A stretch of 64,000 nucleotides of DNA from assembly GCF_016937515.1 (NCBI RefSeq), contig NZ_JAFHKM010000002.1:4025001-4089000 (forward strand), given 5' to 3'. The first letter of the stretch is position 1. The number at the start of each line of letters is the position of its first letter. The position numbers and the translations under genes were made by a program. Shown one piece after another: positions 26,780 to 36,836 of the stretch. A model generated the notes under the pieces. The model was not told the origin of the DNA. It saw only the letters and a program-made list of their open reading frames with translations, and did not search any database. The DNA comes from Cohnella algarum (GTDB lineage: Bacteria; Bacillota; Bacilli; Paenibacillales; Paenibacillaceae).

Positions 26780-26986
26780 ATGCAGGGCGGCGGCTACATG
26801 AGCTCGATCGGATATATGATCGGGTTAAGCATTTTGACCGGGGCGCTTATTTTGCTGATGGACGTCAGGACGTTCCGTAACGAAAAGCGGGAGAAGGAAA
26901 AGAAGACCGCCTCGGTTTTAGGCTGGTTCAACGTTACGCTCGGCTGCCTGCTGTATATCGCCAATTCGGTATTCAAGATGTGGTGA
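26780..26986 (+). CDS. Small two-TM protein, probable germinant receptor D subunit
   Basis: The 68-residue protein has two hydrophobic segments (~8-27 and ~47-64) separated by a highly charged loop (RTFRNEKREKEKKT). It follows gerC after 32 bp, has an excellent AGAAGGAGG, and sits before the operon terminator. Small two-TM D subunits are known in many Bacillus and Clostridium ger operons and modulate receptor activity. Family assignment rests on size, topology and position. Confidence 0.75.
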   Translation: MQGGGYMSSIGYMIGLSILTGALILLMDVRTFRNEKREKEKKTASVLGWFNVTLGCLLYIANSVFKMW

Positions 26987-27016
26987 AGGCCGTCCGGCCC
27001 GATGCGGGAAGACGGG

Positions 27017-27068
27017 AAAAGGACTGCTTGTCCGTTATGGTGGGGTAACGGGCGAGCAGTCCTTTTCA
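27017..27068 (+). terminator. Terminator of the ger operon
   Basis: AAAAGGACTGCT and AGCAGTCCTTTT form a 12-bp perfect stem, with an inner CCGTTA/TAACGG pairing. The A tract and T tract on either side mean it could work in both directions. Confidence 0.85.
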
Positions 27069-27260
27069 AATCTATATATAAGAAAAAGGGGTGTAAGGTC
27101 ATCCTATCCGCGAAGGCTGAACCGCAACTGAAGGCAAGCTTAAATTTTCATTAAAAATCGCATGGCGGTGCAAACTGAGAAAATTTTAACCCGGCCGGAT
27201 GGCAATCGGAAATCTATGGTAGACTTGAGGAAAAAAGCGCTCAAAGGAGTCGGTTTTGCC

Positions 27261-28034
27261 ATGGCACTCATCACTTGCCGTTTTTATTCGGACGTATTGC
27301 AGCTGAGCACTTCGATGACCGTCCTGCTGCCTCAGGAGACGACGACCCAAATCGGCTTGAAGGGCAGAAGCGGAAGCGGCGCGCATCCGACGCTGTACCT
27401 GCTGCACGGCTTGTCGGACGACGATTCGATCTGGCTCCGCCGCACGTCGATCGAACGCTATGTATCGGGGCTCGGACTCGCCGTCGTCATGCCCCAGGTG
27501 CATCGCAGCTTTTACGCGGACATGGCGTACGGCGGCCGGTACTGGACGTTCGTCAGCGAAGAGCTTCCGAGGATTGCGCGCTCGTTTTTTCCGTTGTCGG
27601 AAGCCCGGGAGGACAATTTCGTCGCGGGCTTGTCGATGGGCGGATACGGCGCGTTCAAGCTGGCGCTGCGCCACCCCGACCGTTTCGCGGCGGCGGCCAG
27701 CCTGTCGGGCGCGTTGAACGTTGCCGGCGGACTTCGCGAGCGGTTTCCGGAAGACTACGAACGGATATTCGGCGGACGGGAGGTCGCCGGATCGGACGAC
27801 GATCTGCTGGAGCTGCTTGCGCGGCGGTCCGGCGAAGCCGGCGCGAAGCCGATGCTTTACCAGTGCTGCGGCACCGAGGATTTTCTTTACGATGACAATC
27901 GGCGGTTTGCGGACGCGGTCCGGGGGACGGGATTCGATCATACGTACGAAGAAGGACCGGGCGGGCACACGTGGGATTACTGGGACGCCCAAATCCGGCG
28001 CGTGCTTGCATGGCTGCCGCTGAGAGACCGGTAA
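27261..28034 (+). CDS. Esterase family protein (EstA / S-formylglutathione hydrolase-like)
   Basis: This 257-residue alpha/beta hydrolase has the nucleophile elbow GLSMGGYG with Ser125, an oxyanion-type LLHGLSDD at ~48-55 and a C-terminal GGHTWDYWD carrying the catalytic His. It resembles tributyrin esterases and acetyl-xylan/feruloyl esterase D-type enzymes, and no signal peptide is seen. I chose the ATG at 27261, which follows AAAGGAGT. The frame is open further upstream, but that part is unlike the family and lacks a ribosome binding site. A single gene with its own terminator. Confidence 0.85.
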   Translation: MALITCRFYSDVLQLSTSMTVLLPQETTTQIGLKGRSGSGAHPTLYLLHGLSDDDSIWLRRTSIERYVSGLGLAVVMPQVHRSFYADMAYGGRYWTFVSEELPRIARSFFPLSEAREDNFVAGLSMGGYGAFKLALRHPDRFAAAASLSGALNVAGGLRERFPEDYERIFGGREVAGSDDDLLELLARRSGEAGAKPMLYQCCGTEDFLYDDNRRFADAVRGTGFDHTYEEGPGGHTWDYWDAQIRRVLAWLPLRDR

Positions 28035-28058
28035 GCCGGACAAGCGCCGATCGAATTC

Positions 28059-28087
28059 GGCCCGCGGCGACGCGAGCGCCTTTTTTT
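28059..28087 (+). terminator. Terminator after the esterase
   Basis: A GC-rich imperfect hairpin (28059-28080) is followed by seven T (28081-28087). Confidence 0.65.
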
Positions 28088-28180
28088 GTCGGCCGTTTTG
28101 CCGGGCGGGCCCGCTCGCGGGTTGAACCTGCATAAGATAGGTTAAAATGGTGATACAACGAAGCGGATGGAGGGACGACG

Positions 28181-29575
28181 ATGAACAGTCGGATCGAAAA
28201 AGACAGTTTGGGCGAAATCAGGGTGCCGGCGGACAAGTTGTGGGCGGCGCAAACCCAGCGCAGCTTCGAAAATTTTAAAATCGGCACGGAGAAGATGCCG
28301 CTGCTCCTGATCCGGGCGTTCGCGATTTTGAAAAAAAGCGCGGCTATCGTGAACCGGCAACTGGGGGGACTCGACGGGGACAAGGCGGACGCGATCTCGG
28401 CGGCGGCCGACGAAGTGATGACCGGCGTCTGGGACGATCATTTTCCGCTCGTCGTTTGGCAAACGGGAAGCGGAACCCAAACGAATATGAACGTGAACGA
28501 AGTGATCGCAAACCGCGCGAATCAAATATTGCAGGGCAAAGGGATCGAGAAGCGCGTTCATCCGAACGACGACGTCAACCGTTCCCAAAGCTCGAACGAC
28601 ACGTTCCCGACGGCGATGCACATCGCGGCTTATGCGGCCGTTGTCGACGAAGTGCTTCCGGCGGCCGAACGGCTTCGGGCGACGCTCGCGGACAAGAGCG
28701 CGTCGTTTGCCGATGTGATCAAAATCGGCCGCACGCACCTGCAGGACGCGACGCCGATTACGCTCGGCCAGGAAATCAGCGGCTGGGTGCGCATGCTGGA
28801 GAAATCCGGGAACATGGTTCGCCAAAGCGCCGAATCGCTGCGGGAGCTGGCGCTTGGCGGAACCGCCGTCGGCACGGGGCTTAACGCGCATCCGAAATTC
28901 GGCGCGGCGGTTGCCGACGAAATCGCGAAATGGACGGGCAAGCCGTTCGCGACCGCGGAGAACAAGTTCCACGCGCTGACCAGCCACGACGAGCTCGTAT
29001 TCGCGCACGGAGCGCTCAAGGCGCTTGCGGCGGACTTGATGAAAATCGCCAACGACGTGCGCTGGCTGGCGAGCGGCCCGCGCAGCGGCCTCGGCGAGCT
29101 GACGATTCCGGCCAACGAGCCGGGAAGCTCGATCATGCCGGGCAAGGTGAACCCGACCCAAAGCGAGGCGCTGACGATGGTCGCCTGCCAGGTGATGGGC
29201 AACGACGCGGCGATCGGCTTCGCGGCCAGCCAGGGCAACTTCGAGCTTAATGTGTTCAAGCCGGTCATCATCTACAATTTCCTGCAATCGGCCAGGCTGC
29301 TTGCCGATGCGGTCCGCTCGTTCGACGAACGCTGCGCGGCCGGCATCGAGCCGAACGTACCGGCGATCCGGGAGCACCTGAACCGGTCGCTTATGCTCGT
29401 AACCGCGCTTAACCCGCACATCGGCTACGACAATGCCGCCGCCGTCGCGAAGCTTGCGCATAAGGAAGGCATTTCGCTGAAGGAAGCGGCGCTGAGGAGC
29501 GGCCTGCTGACCGAGGAGCAATTCGACCGCATCGTCCGGCCCGAGCGGATGATCGCGCCGGAGGCGGACGGATAG
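28181..29575 (+). CDS. fumC: Class II fumarate hydratase
   Basis: This 464-residue TCA-cycle enzyme reversibly hydrates fumarate to malate. Family motifs are [18 protein letters not shown] (~residues 98-115), [19 protein letters not shown] with the B-site His, the [12 protein letters not shown] segment with the catalytic His, and the superfamily signature [11 protein letters not shown] with the mobile-loop catalytic Ser at 316-317. Length is that of standard FumC. The distinction from aspartase rests on KxN and the TAMH context and is fairly safe. The gene is monocistronic, with terminators on both sides. Confidence 0.95.
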   Translation: MNSRIEKDSLGEIRVPADKLWAAQTQRSFENFKIGTEKMPLLLIRAFAILKKSAAIVNRQLGGLDGDKADAISAAADEVMTGVWDDHFPLVVWQTGSGTQTNMNVNEVIANRANQILQGKGIEKRVHPNDDVNRSQSSNDTFPTAMHIAAYAAVVDEVLPAAERLRATLADKSASFADVIKIGRTHLQDATPITLGQEISGWVRMLEKSGNMVRQSAESLRELALGGTAVGTGLNAHPKFGAAVADEIAKWTGKPFATAENKFHALTSHDELVFAHGALKALAADLMKIANDVRWLASGPRSGLGELTIPANEPGSSIMPGKVNPTQSEALTMVACQVMGNDAAIGFAASQGNFELNVFKPVIIYNFLQSARLLADAVRSFDERCAAGIEPNVPAIREHLNRSLMLVTALNPHIGYDNAAAVAKLAHKEGISLKEAALRSGLLTEEQFDRIVRPERMIAPEADG

Positions 29576-29634
29576 GAAGCGAAGCCGCGTCAACCGGATC
29601 GCCGGCGAGTCGGTTATTGACGGACGGCTCGTGC

Positions 29635-29704
29635 GCGGAGAGCCCCGGAAACAGGTTGAGACTCAGGTCTCCGCCGGTTTCCGTGCCGCTCTCCGCTTTT
29701 TTTT
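29635..29704 (+). terminator. Terminator of fumC
   Basis: Long nested hairpin: outer GCGGAGAGC/GCTCTCCGC, middle GGAAAC/GTTTCC and inner GAGAC/GTCTC pairings, followed by eight T (29697-29704). Confidence 0.9.
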
Positions 29705-29822
29705 CGCCGATTTTGGCGGCTGACCCGGAAACCGCAAAAAAAACCGCGCTTTTTCCTGCAAAAAACATCGCTCGGGCACCGAATCGCCCGTGTTATACTA
29801 GGCGAAAAAGGGAGGCGAGCCT

Positions 29823-31598
29823 GTGGCTGGATGGCCGTCGCTTGGGCGCAGCGTATTCGTCAAATTTTCCGCGGCGTTTATCGTCGTCGGGCTGATTCCG
29901 TTGTTTGCGCTCAGCTATTTTTCGCTGCGGACGTTTTCCGGTCATGTGGAACGGAATACGGTGAACAACCTCGAACAGATGGTTTTATATATGAGCTATA
30001 ATTTGAACAACGTGTTCTCCGATTACGACGATATCTCACAGCTGATGTACTTCAAAGGCTCCTCGGTCATTACGAATCAGAGCGCCGGCGTCAACGAGCA
30101 GGAGCGGATCAATCAAATTCCGATCGACGATTTTTTGAGCACGATCCTGTTCGGCGACCCGTATATCCGCAACGTTTTTTTCGTGCGATCGCTGGACGGC
30201 AAGCTTTATACCCAGACGAAAGACAACAAGGCGCTCCTTCCGGATCGGCTGCCGCTCGAGAAATGGCGCGAGCCGCTGCGCGAGCGTCCCCGGCACCTTG
30301 CGATCATCCCGACCCACGAAGAGGACTATTACGTCGGGTCCGAAGCCAAAGTCATGACGATCGGCCGGAACCTGATCGATACGTCCGGGAGGATTCAAAG
30401 CGAACCCGACGTCATCGGAACGTTGTATTTCGACGTCGATCTGGCCGTCATGGACGATTTGTTCCTCGAGCTGAACCTGAACAAAAAAGACGAGCTTTAC
30501 GTAAGGGACGGCGGCGGCGGCACTTTCTTCGCGAACCGGGAGCCGGACGCGGTCAAAGCGAAAGCGGCGGGGGCAAGCCCGTCCGACAAGCTGACGTTCC
30601 GGCAGGAAATTCCTTATCTCGGCGGAGAGGTCGTCATCCGCCTCGACAAGGCCGAGCTTTACGAGCAGCTCTCGACGACGCGGACGACGGTCATCGTCGC
30701 CATCGTCATATGCTCGCTTGCGCTCGCCGTGACGGGCGCCTGGTTCTCGCGGCGCTTCTCGGCACCGATCCGCAGCGTCATCCGGCAAATGGTGAAGGTC
30801 GAGTCGGGCAATTTCGACGTTCAGGCCGTCAAGGGAGGCAGGGATGAAATCGGCCGGCTCGCGCACGGCTTCAACCGGATGGTGGAACGGCTGAAGGCGT
30901 ACATCGACGAGGCGTACGTCGCGCAAATCAAGCAAAAGCAGACGGAATTGAACGCGCTGAAAAGCCAGATCCGGCCGCATTATTTGTACAACACGCTCGA
31001 GGTGATCCGGATGAACGCCGTTCACAGCGAGGCCGGGGAAGTCGGGGATATGATTTTGTCGTTGTCCAATCAGTTGAAATACGTCATCGACTACGGCGAG
31101 GAGCTCGTGACCATCGAACGGGAGCTTGAGCATCTGACGGATTATTTCTATATTATTCGGGTTCGGTTCGAAAACCGGATCGAGCTTCGCTGCGAACTGA
31201 GCGGGGAAGTGAACCCGGCCTGGCTCATGCCGAAGCTGTCGCTGCAGCCGCTCGTCGAAAACGCCGTGCAGCACGGCATCCGCCCGAAGGGCGGCAAAGG
31301 CTCGGTTCTGGTCAGCTTCGAAAGGGAAGGCGAAGCCGTGGCGGTTACGGTGATCGACGACGGCGTCGGAATGGAGCCGGGCGAACTGAGCCTGCTGGAG
31401 AACAAGCTGAGCGATCCGCAAGCGCCGGCAAGCGGCATCGGGCTGAAAAACGTTCACGAACGATTGAAAACGCTTTATGGGCCGTCCTGCGGACTTGCCG
31501 TCGGCAGCCGAAAGCATGTCGGCACATCGGTCAAGTTCATCATTCCGGTTCGGGAAGGAGGAATCGCGCATGGCGATACGGGTCGTATTGGCCGATGA
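29823..31598 (+). CDS. Sensor histidine kinase (YesM family)
   Basis: The 591-residue kinase has TM1 at ~13-33, a large extracytoplasmic dCache-like sensing region, TM2 at ~292-312 and HAMP. The His_kinase domain has His386 in KSQIRPHYLYNTLEV, the N-box LQPLVENAVQHGI, and the DDGVGM and GIGLKNVHERL nucleotide motifs. It starts at GTG behind GGGAGG. It is the first gene of a kinase-regulator-ABC importer cluster and presumably controls that importer. The 3' end overlaps the response regulator by 29 bp. Confidence 0.93.
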   Translation: MAGWPSLGRSVFVKFSAAFIVVGLIPLFALSYFSLRTFSGHVERNTVNNLEQMVLYMSYNLNNVFSDYDDISQLMYFKGSSVITNQSAGVNEQERINQIPIDDFLSTILFGDPYIRNVFFVRSLDGKLYTQTKDNKALLPDRLPLEKWREPLRERPRHLAIIPTHEEDYYVGSEAKVMTIGRNLIDTSGRIQSEPDVIGTLYFDVDLAVMDDLFLELNLNKKDELYVRDGGGGTFFANREPDAVKAKAAGASPSDKLTFRQEIPYLGGEVVIRLDKAELYEQLSTTRTTVIVAIVICSLALAVTGAWFSRRFSAPIRSVIRQMVKVESGNFDVQAVKGGRDEIGRLAHGFNRMVERLKAYIDEAYVAQIKQKQTELNALKSQIRPHYLYNTLEVIRMNAVHSEAGEVGDMILSLSNQLKYVIDYGEELVTIERELEHLTDYFYIIRVRFENRIELRCELSGEVNPAWLMPKLSLQPLVENAVQHGIRPKGGKGSVLVSFEREGEAVAVTVIDDGVGMEPGELSLLENKLSDPQAPASGIGLKNVHERLKTLYGPSCGLAVGSRKHVGTSVKFIIPVREGGIAHGDTGRIGR

Positions 31599-33162
31599 CG
31601 AGCCCCTGATCGTGAAAGGACTGCGCAAGCTGATTCCATGGGAGACGTTCGGCATGGAAATCGCGGGGCACGCCTTCGACGGCCGCGAGCTGCTGCGGCG
31701 CATCGAAGAAGAAAACCCGGAGCTTGTCGTCAGCGACATCTGCATGCCGCATTTGTCGGGAATCGATATGATCAAAGAGCTGAAAAACAGGGGATCGTCC
31801 GCAAAAATCATTTTTATAAGCGCCTATCAGGAGTTTGCCTACGCGAGGGACGCCGTCGCGTTCGGCGCCGTGGACTACATCGTCAAGCCGGTCGTCCGCG
31901 AGCAATTGGAGAAAGCCGTCGCGAAGGCGGCCGACCTGATTCTGGCGGAAAACGAGGAAGTCCGCCTTAAGGACAAGCTCCGGCTGCTGGAAAGCAAAAC
32001 GGAAAGCGAGCGGATGCGGGAATGGCTGGAACAACTGGCGGACGGGCTGTTGTCCCCGGAGACGGAGGCTTTTCGGGCGCTGCTTGCGAAGATGGAGGGT
32101 CCCCTTTATACGATTGCCGTCGTCGAGCCGGACGAAGCGGCCGGAACGTCGGACCGCTGGCCGGCGCAGGAGCGCAAGCTGATCGAATTCGCGGTGGAAA
32201 ACGTGCTGAACGAGCTCGTTCGGGACGCCGGGCGCGGACAAGTATTCCGGAGGGGCAGCCGCCACGTCGTCGTCGCGACGCACCGTCGGCAAGACGAAGC
32301 GATTGCGCTCATGGACGACATCCGCGAAAAGATCAACCTCTATTTAAAGCTTTCCGTCTCCATCGGAGTCGGCCTGCCCGTCGGGGATGCCGGACGCCTG
32401 GCCGATTCGCGGAATCAGGCCGAACAGGCGCTGAAAACGAGCTATTTCGAGGGCAAAAACAAGGTTCTCGTCTACCGCGAAATCGCGTCCGGCGGCGCAG
32501 CGGAAAGCGAGCTGTTCGCCGTGCAGCAGGACATCGTCCGCCGGATCGGCGCGGGCGACTGGGCGCAAGCGAAGCAAACGCTCGAACGGCTGCTCGAGCT
32601 TATTCGCGCCGCGGCGGAAGGCAATCCGGAGCTTGCCGTTTCGACCGCATTTTCTTCCGTGCTGTTTATCGTGCAGGAACTGAAAAAACACGGCGTTTCG
32701 CTTGACGGGGAAAGCTTCGACATGCAAGGCCTGCAAAGCCGGCTTGGGGGTTACCCGACGTTCGGGGCGCTGTCCCAGGGCGTGCGCGAGCGAATCGAAA
32801 CGCTGATCAGGCGCATCGAGACCCGGCCCGGAAACCGGGAAAAACCGCTGATGGCGCGGATCAAGGCGTATATCGAAGAGCATTACGCCGAAGAACTCAC
32901 CCTGGAATCCGTCGCCGCCATCGCCTTCATGAATCCTTATTATTTCAGCAGCTTTTTCAAAAAGCACACGAACCGGAATTTCAAGGCGTACGTGACCGAA
33001 ATCCGGATGAATCGCGCCGCCTGGCTGCTGGCGCAGACGGATCTGATGGTGTACGAAATCGCGGAGAGGGTCGGCTATCAAAACGCCCGGCATTTCAGCG
33101 ACACGTTCAAAAAAACGTACGGCAAGCTCCCGAACGAATACAAGCAATCGCTAAAAAAGTAG
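31570..33162 (+). CDS. AraC-type response regulator (YesN family)
   Basis: The 530-residue regulator has a receiver with DDE (9-11), phospho-acceptor Asp56 in VVSDICMPH and YIVKPVV. A long central region is followed by an AraC DNA-binding domain (~residues 430-530; LTLESVAAIAFMNPYYFSSFFK and GYQNARHFSDTFKKTYG). The ATG at 31570 is chosen because AAGGAGGAA precedes it and the receiver begins immediately. It overlaps the kinase gene, so the two should be made together. Its likely target is the binding-protein/permease operon beginning 167 bp downstream. Confidence 0.93.
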   Translation: MAIRVVLADDEPLIVKGLRKLIPWETFGMEIAGHAFDGRELLRRIEEENPELVVSDICMPHLSGIDMIKELKNRGSSAKIIFISAYQEFAYARDAVAFGAVDYIVKPVVREQLEKAVAKAADLILAENEEVRLKDKLRLLESKTESERMREWLEQLADGLLSPETEAFRALLAKMEGPLYTIAVVEPDEAAGTSDRWPAQERKLIEFAVENVLNELVRDAGRGQVFRRGSRHVVVATHRRQDEAIALMDDIREKINLYLKLSVSIGVGLPVGDAGRLADSRNQAEQALKTSYFEGKNKVLVYREIASGGAAESELFAVQQDIVRRIGAGDWAQAKQTLERLLELIRAAAEGNPELAVSTAFSSVLFIVQELKKHGVSLDGESFDMQGLQSRLGGYPTFGALSQGVRERIETLIRRIETRPGNREKPLMARIKAYIEEHYAEELTLESVAAIAFMNPYYFSSFFKKHTNRNFKAYVTEIRMNRAAWLLAQTDLMVYEIAERVGYQNARHFSDTFKKTYGKLPNEYKQSLKK

Positions 33163-33245
33163 CCGCGAATTTGTTAAAACTGCCGCACACGGCGCTTAAA
33201 AAACGTCATTGGTCGGCTGGCGGGGCGATGATACGATGGTAACCA

Positions 33246-33259
33246 AGGAAGCGCTTTAC
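33246..33259. promoter_or_regulatory. Possible CcpA (cre) site before the ABC importer
   Basis: AGGAAGCGCTTTAC keeps the AAGCGCTTT core of the cre consensus but differs at several outer positions. It lies 70 bp before the sugar-binding lipoprotein gene, a sensible place for catabolite repression. Confidence 0.35.
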
Positions 33260-33328
33260 GCGATGATGCGCACATCGCGGGCGCTATCCGTTACCGGAAT
33301 GCGAATACAAAGGGAGGCTTGCTGCTTC

Positions 33329-34687
33329 ATGGCAAAAAAATCGGTTTTTCAAATGATTGCCCTTTTGCTGGCCCTGTCGCTTGCGCTCGCCGCGTGCGGA
33401 GGCGGCAACGATAACGGTTCCGCAAGCTCCGGGTCTTCCGGCTCGCCGTCCGCGGGCTCCGGAGGAAGCGAATCCCCGTCGGACCCGAATAAAGAAGTCG
33501 AATTCACGATCGGGTACGCGACCGGAGACCCGGCGACCAAGCAGGCGATCGCCGATTCGATCAAGGCGTTTACCGAAGCGAACCCGCATATCAACATCGT
33601 CGACGTCAGCGAAGGCACGACGTCCTCCTATCTGGATTGGCTGAAAACGAAGGACGCGGTCGGCGAGTTCCCCGATCTGGTCGAAATGCGCGATACGCAG
33701 CTGTTCGCCGATGCGGGCAAAATCGTCGAGCTCCCGCAGGACCTGGTCGACCTGTTCGAGACGGTTCCCGAAGTGGACGGCAAAAAGTACAACGCGCCGC
33801 TTACGCTGACCGCCCCGCAAGGCATCATTTACAGCAAAAAAGCGTACGCAGACGCGGGCGTGACCGAGCTTCCGAAGACGTACGGCGAATTTTTGGACAT
33901 CCAGGAGAAATTGAAAGCGACCGGCATGACGCCGATCGTCGTCGGCGGCAAAGATATATTCCATATGGGCTTTTGGCTCAACAAATTTCTCATCGACGAA
34001 GTGTACGTCCACGATCCGGACTGGAACTCCAAACGCACCGCCAAGCAGGTCAGCTTCACCGACGAAGGTCCGGTCAAGGCGATGACCGACTATAAGGAGC
34101 TGTTCCGGAAGTACGTGGACAAAGGGTTCCTGAGCACGGCGGACAACCAGACGGCTTCGATTCTGGTCTCCGGCAAGGCGGCTCAGCTGTTCTCCGGCCC
34201 GTGGATGTTCACGCAGATCGCGGAAGCCGATCCGAGCTTCGAATTCGGCTTCTATGCGCTGCCGGACGAGGAGGGCAAAGTGAACGTGCTCGGCCTGCCG
34301 ACGCCGGCCGGCTGGTCGCTTTCGGCCGAGGCGGCCAAGGATGCCGACAAGCTCGAAGCGATGAAGGCGTTCGTCAGGTTCTTTTTCAGCCCCGAACAAT
34401 ATGCCGCTTATTTGAAAACAGCCAACGGCATTCCGTCCACGAAGGAAAAGGTCACCTACGAATCGACGCCGCAAATGCAAACCGTGCTTGAACTGATGGC
34501 GGATCCGAACGTGACGAAATCGCTCGCGATCAACAACTGGTGGGGCGAAAACCTCATCCCGCCGCAATTCCGCAACTGGTACTACAAACTGATGCAGGAG
34601 CTCGTGCTGGAAGACGGCGACGTCGTCGAATATATGAAGAAGGCCGACGCCGAATACGACGCGCAAGTGCAAGCGAACCAGCAATAA
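33329..34687 (+). CDS. ABC transporter sugar-binding lipoprotein
   Basis: This 452-residue extracellular solute-binding protein (family 1, CUT1 type) has a signal peptide with lipobox LAAC, then a Gly/Ser/Pro-rich tether (~residues 25-52). The binding domain includes PDLVEMRDTQLFADAGKIVE, GIIYSKKAYADAG and FSGPWMFTQI. It delivers an oligo- or monosaccharide to the permeases just downstream. I chose the start at 33329, which gives a perfect signal peptide, although GGGAGG is somewhat far upstream. An extension to 33209 lacks support. Regulated by the two-component pair upstream. Confidence 0.93.
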   Translation: MAKKSVFQMIALLLALSLALAACGGGNDNGSASSGSSGSPSAGSGGSESPSDPNKEVEFTIGYATGDPATKQAIADSIKAFTEANPHINIVDVSEGTTSSYLDWLKTKDAVGEFPDLVEMRDTQLFADAGKIVELPQDLVDLFETVPEVDGKKYNAPLTLTAPQGIIYSKKAYADAGVTELPKTYGEFLDIQEKLKATGMTPIVVGGKDIFHMGFWLNKFLIDEVYVHDPDWNSKRTAKQVSFTDEGPVKAMTDYKELFRKYVDKGFLSTADNQTASILVSGKAAQLFSGPWMFTQIAEADPSFEFGFYALPDEEGKVNVLGLPTPAGWSLSAEAAKDADKLEAMKAFVRFFFSPEQYAAYLKTANGIPSTKEKVTYESTPQMQTVLELMADPNVTKSLAINNWWGENLIPPQFRNWYYKLMQELVLEDGDVVEYMKKADAEYDAQVQANQQ

Positions 34688-34768
34688 CGATCGTTCAAGC
34701 AGCCTCCGGAGCGCTCTCCGCCCGCAGCGGGCGAGGGCGCTTTCGCATGACGGGAAGGAGTGAGAGAA

Positions 34769-35673
34769 GTGGCCAAGACGACCGCGGCACCGAAAAAAAA
34801 GAGAAAATGGCCGATTTTCGCGATTTTGTTTATTTTGCCCTCGTTCGTGCTCTATACGTCGTTCGTCATCGTTCCTACTGTAAGCAGCATGTATTTGAGC
34901 TTTACCTCATGGGACGGGGTCAGCCCCGATATCCGGTTTATCGGATTAAGCAACTTTCAGGAGATGCTCCGCAGCGAACGGGTTCACAACGCTCTCCGCA
35001 ACACGCTGATTTTGTCGGTCGTGCTCGTTCTGCTCGAGAACGTCGCGGCGCTCGCGCTGGCGATGCTGGTCGATCAGGTGCGCTGGATGCGCAATCTGTT
35101 CCGCAGCGTGTTCTATTTTCCGGTGCTGCTTAGCGGCGTCGTGATGGGCTTCATCTGGACGATCATTCTGAACTATAATTTCGGAGTATTCAATCAACTT
35201 CTCGACATGCTCGGTTTGGCCGCGGCCAAGGCCGATTGGCTCGGCGACCCGGATTTCGCCATGCTCTCGATCATTCTGTCAACCGTTTGGAAATCGGCAG
35301 GCTACTATATGATCATTTATCTCGCCGGACTTCAGGGCATTCCGCAGGAGCTGTCCGAGGCCGCCTCGATCGACGGAGCGGGCCGCATGCAGCAATTCCG
35401 GCACATTACGTTTCCTCTGCTCGCGGGCTCGGTAACGGTTTGCATGGTATTGTCCATGATCAACTCGCTGAAAATATTCGATCAAATCGCCGTCATGACC
35501 GACGGGGGCCGGGCTTCGCGACCGAAACGCTGACCTATATCATTTACAAGGTCGGATTCGGAGAGCTTCGGCAGGGCTTCGGAACGGCGCTGGCCCAAGT
35601 GCTGTTTATCATCATTTTGATCGTGACCGTCGTGCAAATCCGGCTGCTGCGCAAGAGAGAGGTGCAAATGTAG
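34769..35673 (+). pseudogene. Sugar ABC transporter permease 1 (MalF/UgpA-like), single frameshift
   Basis: Six TM segments and the EAA motif (ELSEAASIDGAGRMQQFRHI) identify a CUT1 permease. The frame breaks at the G5 run 35504-35508, in a region that normally reads MTDGGPGFATETLTYIIY. Adding one G restores this exactly and gives a 301-residue protein ending RLLRKREVQM. GTG at 34769 is preferred over GTG at 34760 because AAGGAG lies 8 bp upstream. If the shift is real, the importer loses the last TM helix. The partner permease starts 1 bp after the stop. No ATPase gene is present; CUT1 systems commonly use a shared MsmX-type ATPase. Confidence 0.85.
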
Positions 35674-35674
35674 C

Positions 35675-36502
35675 GTGAATAAAGCGACCGTAAACGATAT
35701 CGTCATATTTATCGCGACGCTCCTGCTGGCGATCGTCTTCTTTTTCCCGATTTTCTTCAATCTGATGTCGGCGTTCAAAAGCAATGCGGAAATCATGCGG
35801 GACGCGATCGCGTTTCCGGAAGGCTTTTATTTGGACAGCTTCAATTATTTGCTGACGGAAACCGATTATCCGGCCGCGATCGTCAACAGCCTCATCCTGA
35901 CCGCCGTTTCGATCGCGCTGATGATCGTCTTCATCCCGATGGCCGCATACGCGATCGAACGGACGAACGCCAAGTGGACGAACTTCATCTTTCTATTTTT
36001 CCTGTCGGGGATGATGGTCCCGTTCCAGTCGTACATGATTCCGTTGTTCAAAGAGATGAAAATGCTCGGGCTGTACGGCACGCTGGCCGCGCCGATTTTG
36101 ATTTACGTTTCCGGCGCGGTCGGGTTCGGCTGTTTGCTGTACACGAGCTTTCTGAAAGGCATTCCCCGGGAAATCGAGGAATCGGCGGCGATGGACGGCT
36201 GCTCCCGGTTCGTAACCTTTTGGCGGATCGTGTTCCCGCTGCTCGGGCCGTGCACGGCGAGCCTGGTCGTCCTGAACGGGCTGGGCATCTGGAATGACTT
36301 TCTGATGCCGATGCTGGTGCTTCCGTCCGGCAAGCCGAAAACGATGATCGTCGAAATTTTCTACTATGTCGGCGAGTTTTCCTCGCGTTGGGACATGATT
36401 TTCGCCGGAACGGCGATGTCGATCGTACCGGTGCTCATCGTTTTCCTGCTGCTGCAAAAATATTTCGTCAAAGGCATTTCAACGGGCGCGATCAAAGGGT
36501 AG
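35675..36502 (+). CDS. Sugar ABC transporter permease 2 (MalG/UgpE-like)
   Basis: The 275-residue inner-membrane permease has six TM segments and the EAA cytoplasmic loop (EIEESAAMDGCSRFVTFWRI) that contacts the ATPase. It ends with the CUT1-typical LLQKYFVKGISTGAIKG. The GTG start follows GAGAGGTG and lies 1 bp after the stop of permease 1, so the two are co-translated. With the upstream binding lipoprotein and first permease it forms one carbohydrate importer. Confidence 0.93.
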   Translation: MNKATVNDIVIFIATLLLAIVFFFPIFFNLMSAFKSNAEIMRDAIAFPEGFYLDSFNYLLTETDYPAAIVNSLILTAVSIALMIVFIPMAAYAIERTNAKWTNFIFLFFLSGMMVPFQSYMIPLFKEMKMLGLYGTLAAPILIYVSGAVGFGCLLYTSFLKGIPREIEESAAMDGCSRFVTFWRIVFPLLGPCTASLVVLNGLGIWNDFLMPMLVLPSGKPKTMIVEIFYYVGEFSSRWDMIFAGTAMSIVPVLIVFLLLQKYFVKGISTGAIKG

Positions 36503-36526
36503 AAGGGAACGCAGATGAAGGAATAT

Positions 36527-36554
36527 AGCCGCCGGGGGCATCTCGGCGGCTTTT
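36527..36554 (+). terminator. Terminator of the sugar importer operon
   Basis: AGCCGCCG and CGGCGGCT form an 8-bp stem, followed by TTTT, 25 bp after the permease stop. The rest of the 334-bp gap up to 36836 holds a TATAAT at 36784-36789 without a clear -35, probably the promoter of the next lipoprotein. Confidence 0.8.
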
Positions 36555-36836
36555 AATGTTAGGTCTTAGGAATTAATTTTTCCGCATGCGGCTGTCGTGG
36601 GGAAGGGCTTTCACAAAGCTTGACTTCGCTTTTGGCTGGTATTTCGCTCCCAGACTTCCGCAGCTTTCCGTTATTGCAATCGCTAGAAAGACCCAAACTT
36701 ATTTATTAAATCTTAAAGTTTCAAATGTTTACCTGGACGGGCGATTTCGTGTATTGTTTTCGAGGGAACGTTTTTGTTTGGAATATAATTCCATATAAAG
36801 TTTCTCGACACACACAGTCTGGAAGGGGTAAACATC

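Noticed and set aside
35500..35512. Programmed ribosomal frameshift in the sugar permease
   Set aside because: No slippery heptamer, no obvious downstream structure, and four unrelated genes here show the same one-base deficit in G/C runs.
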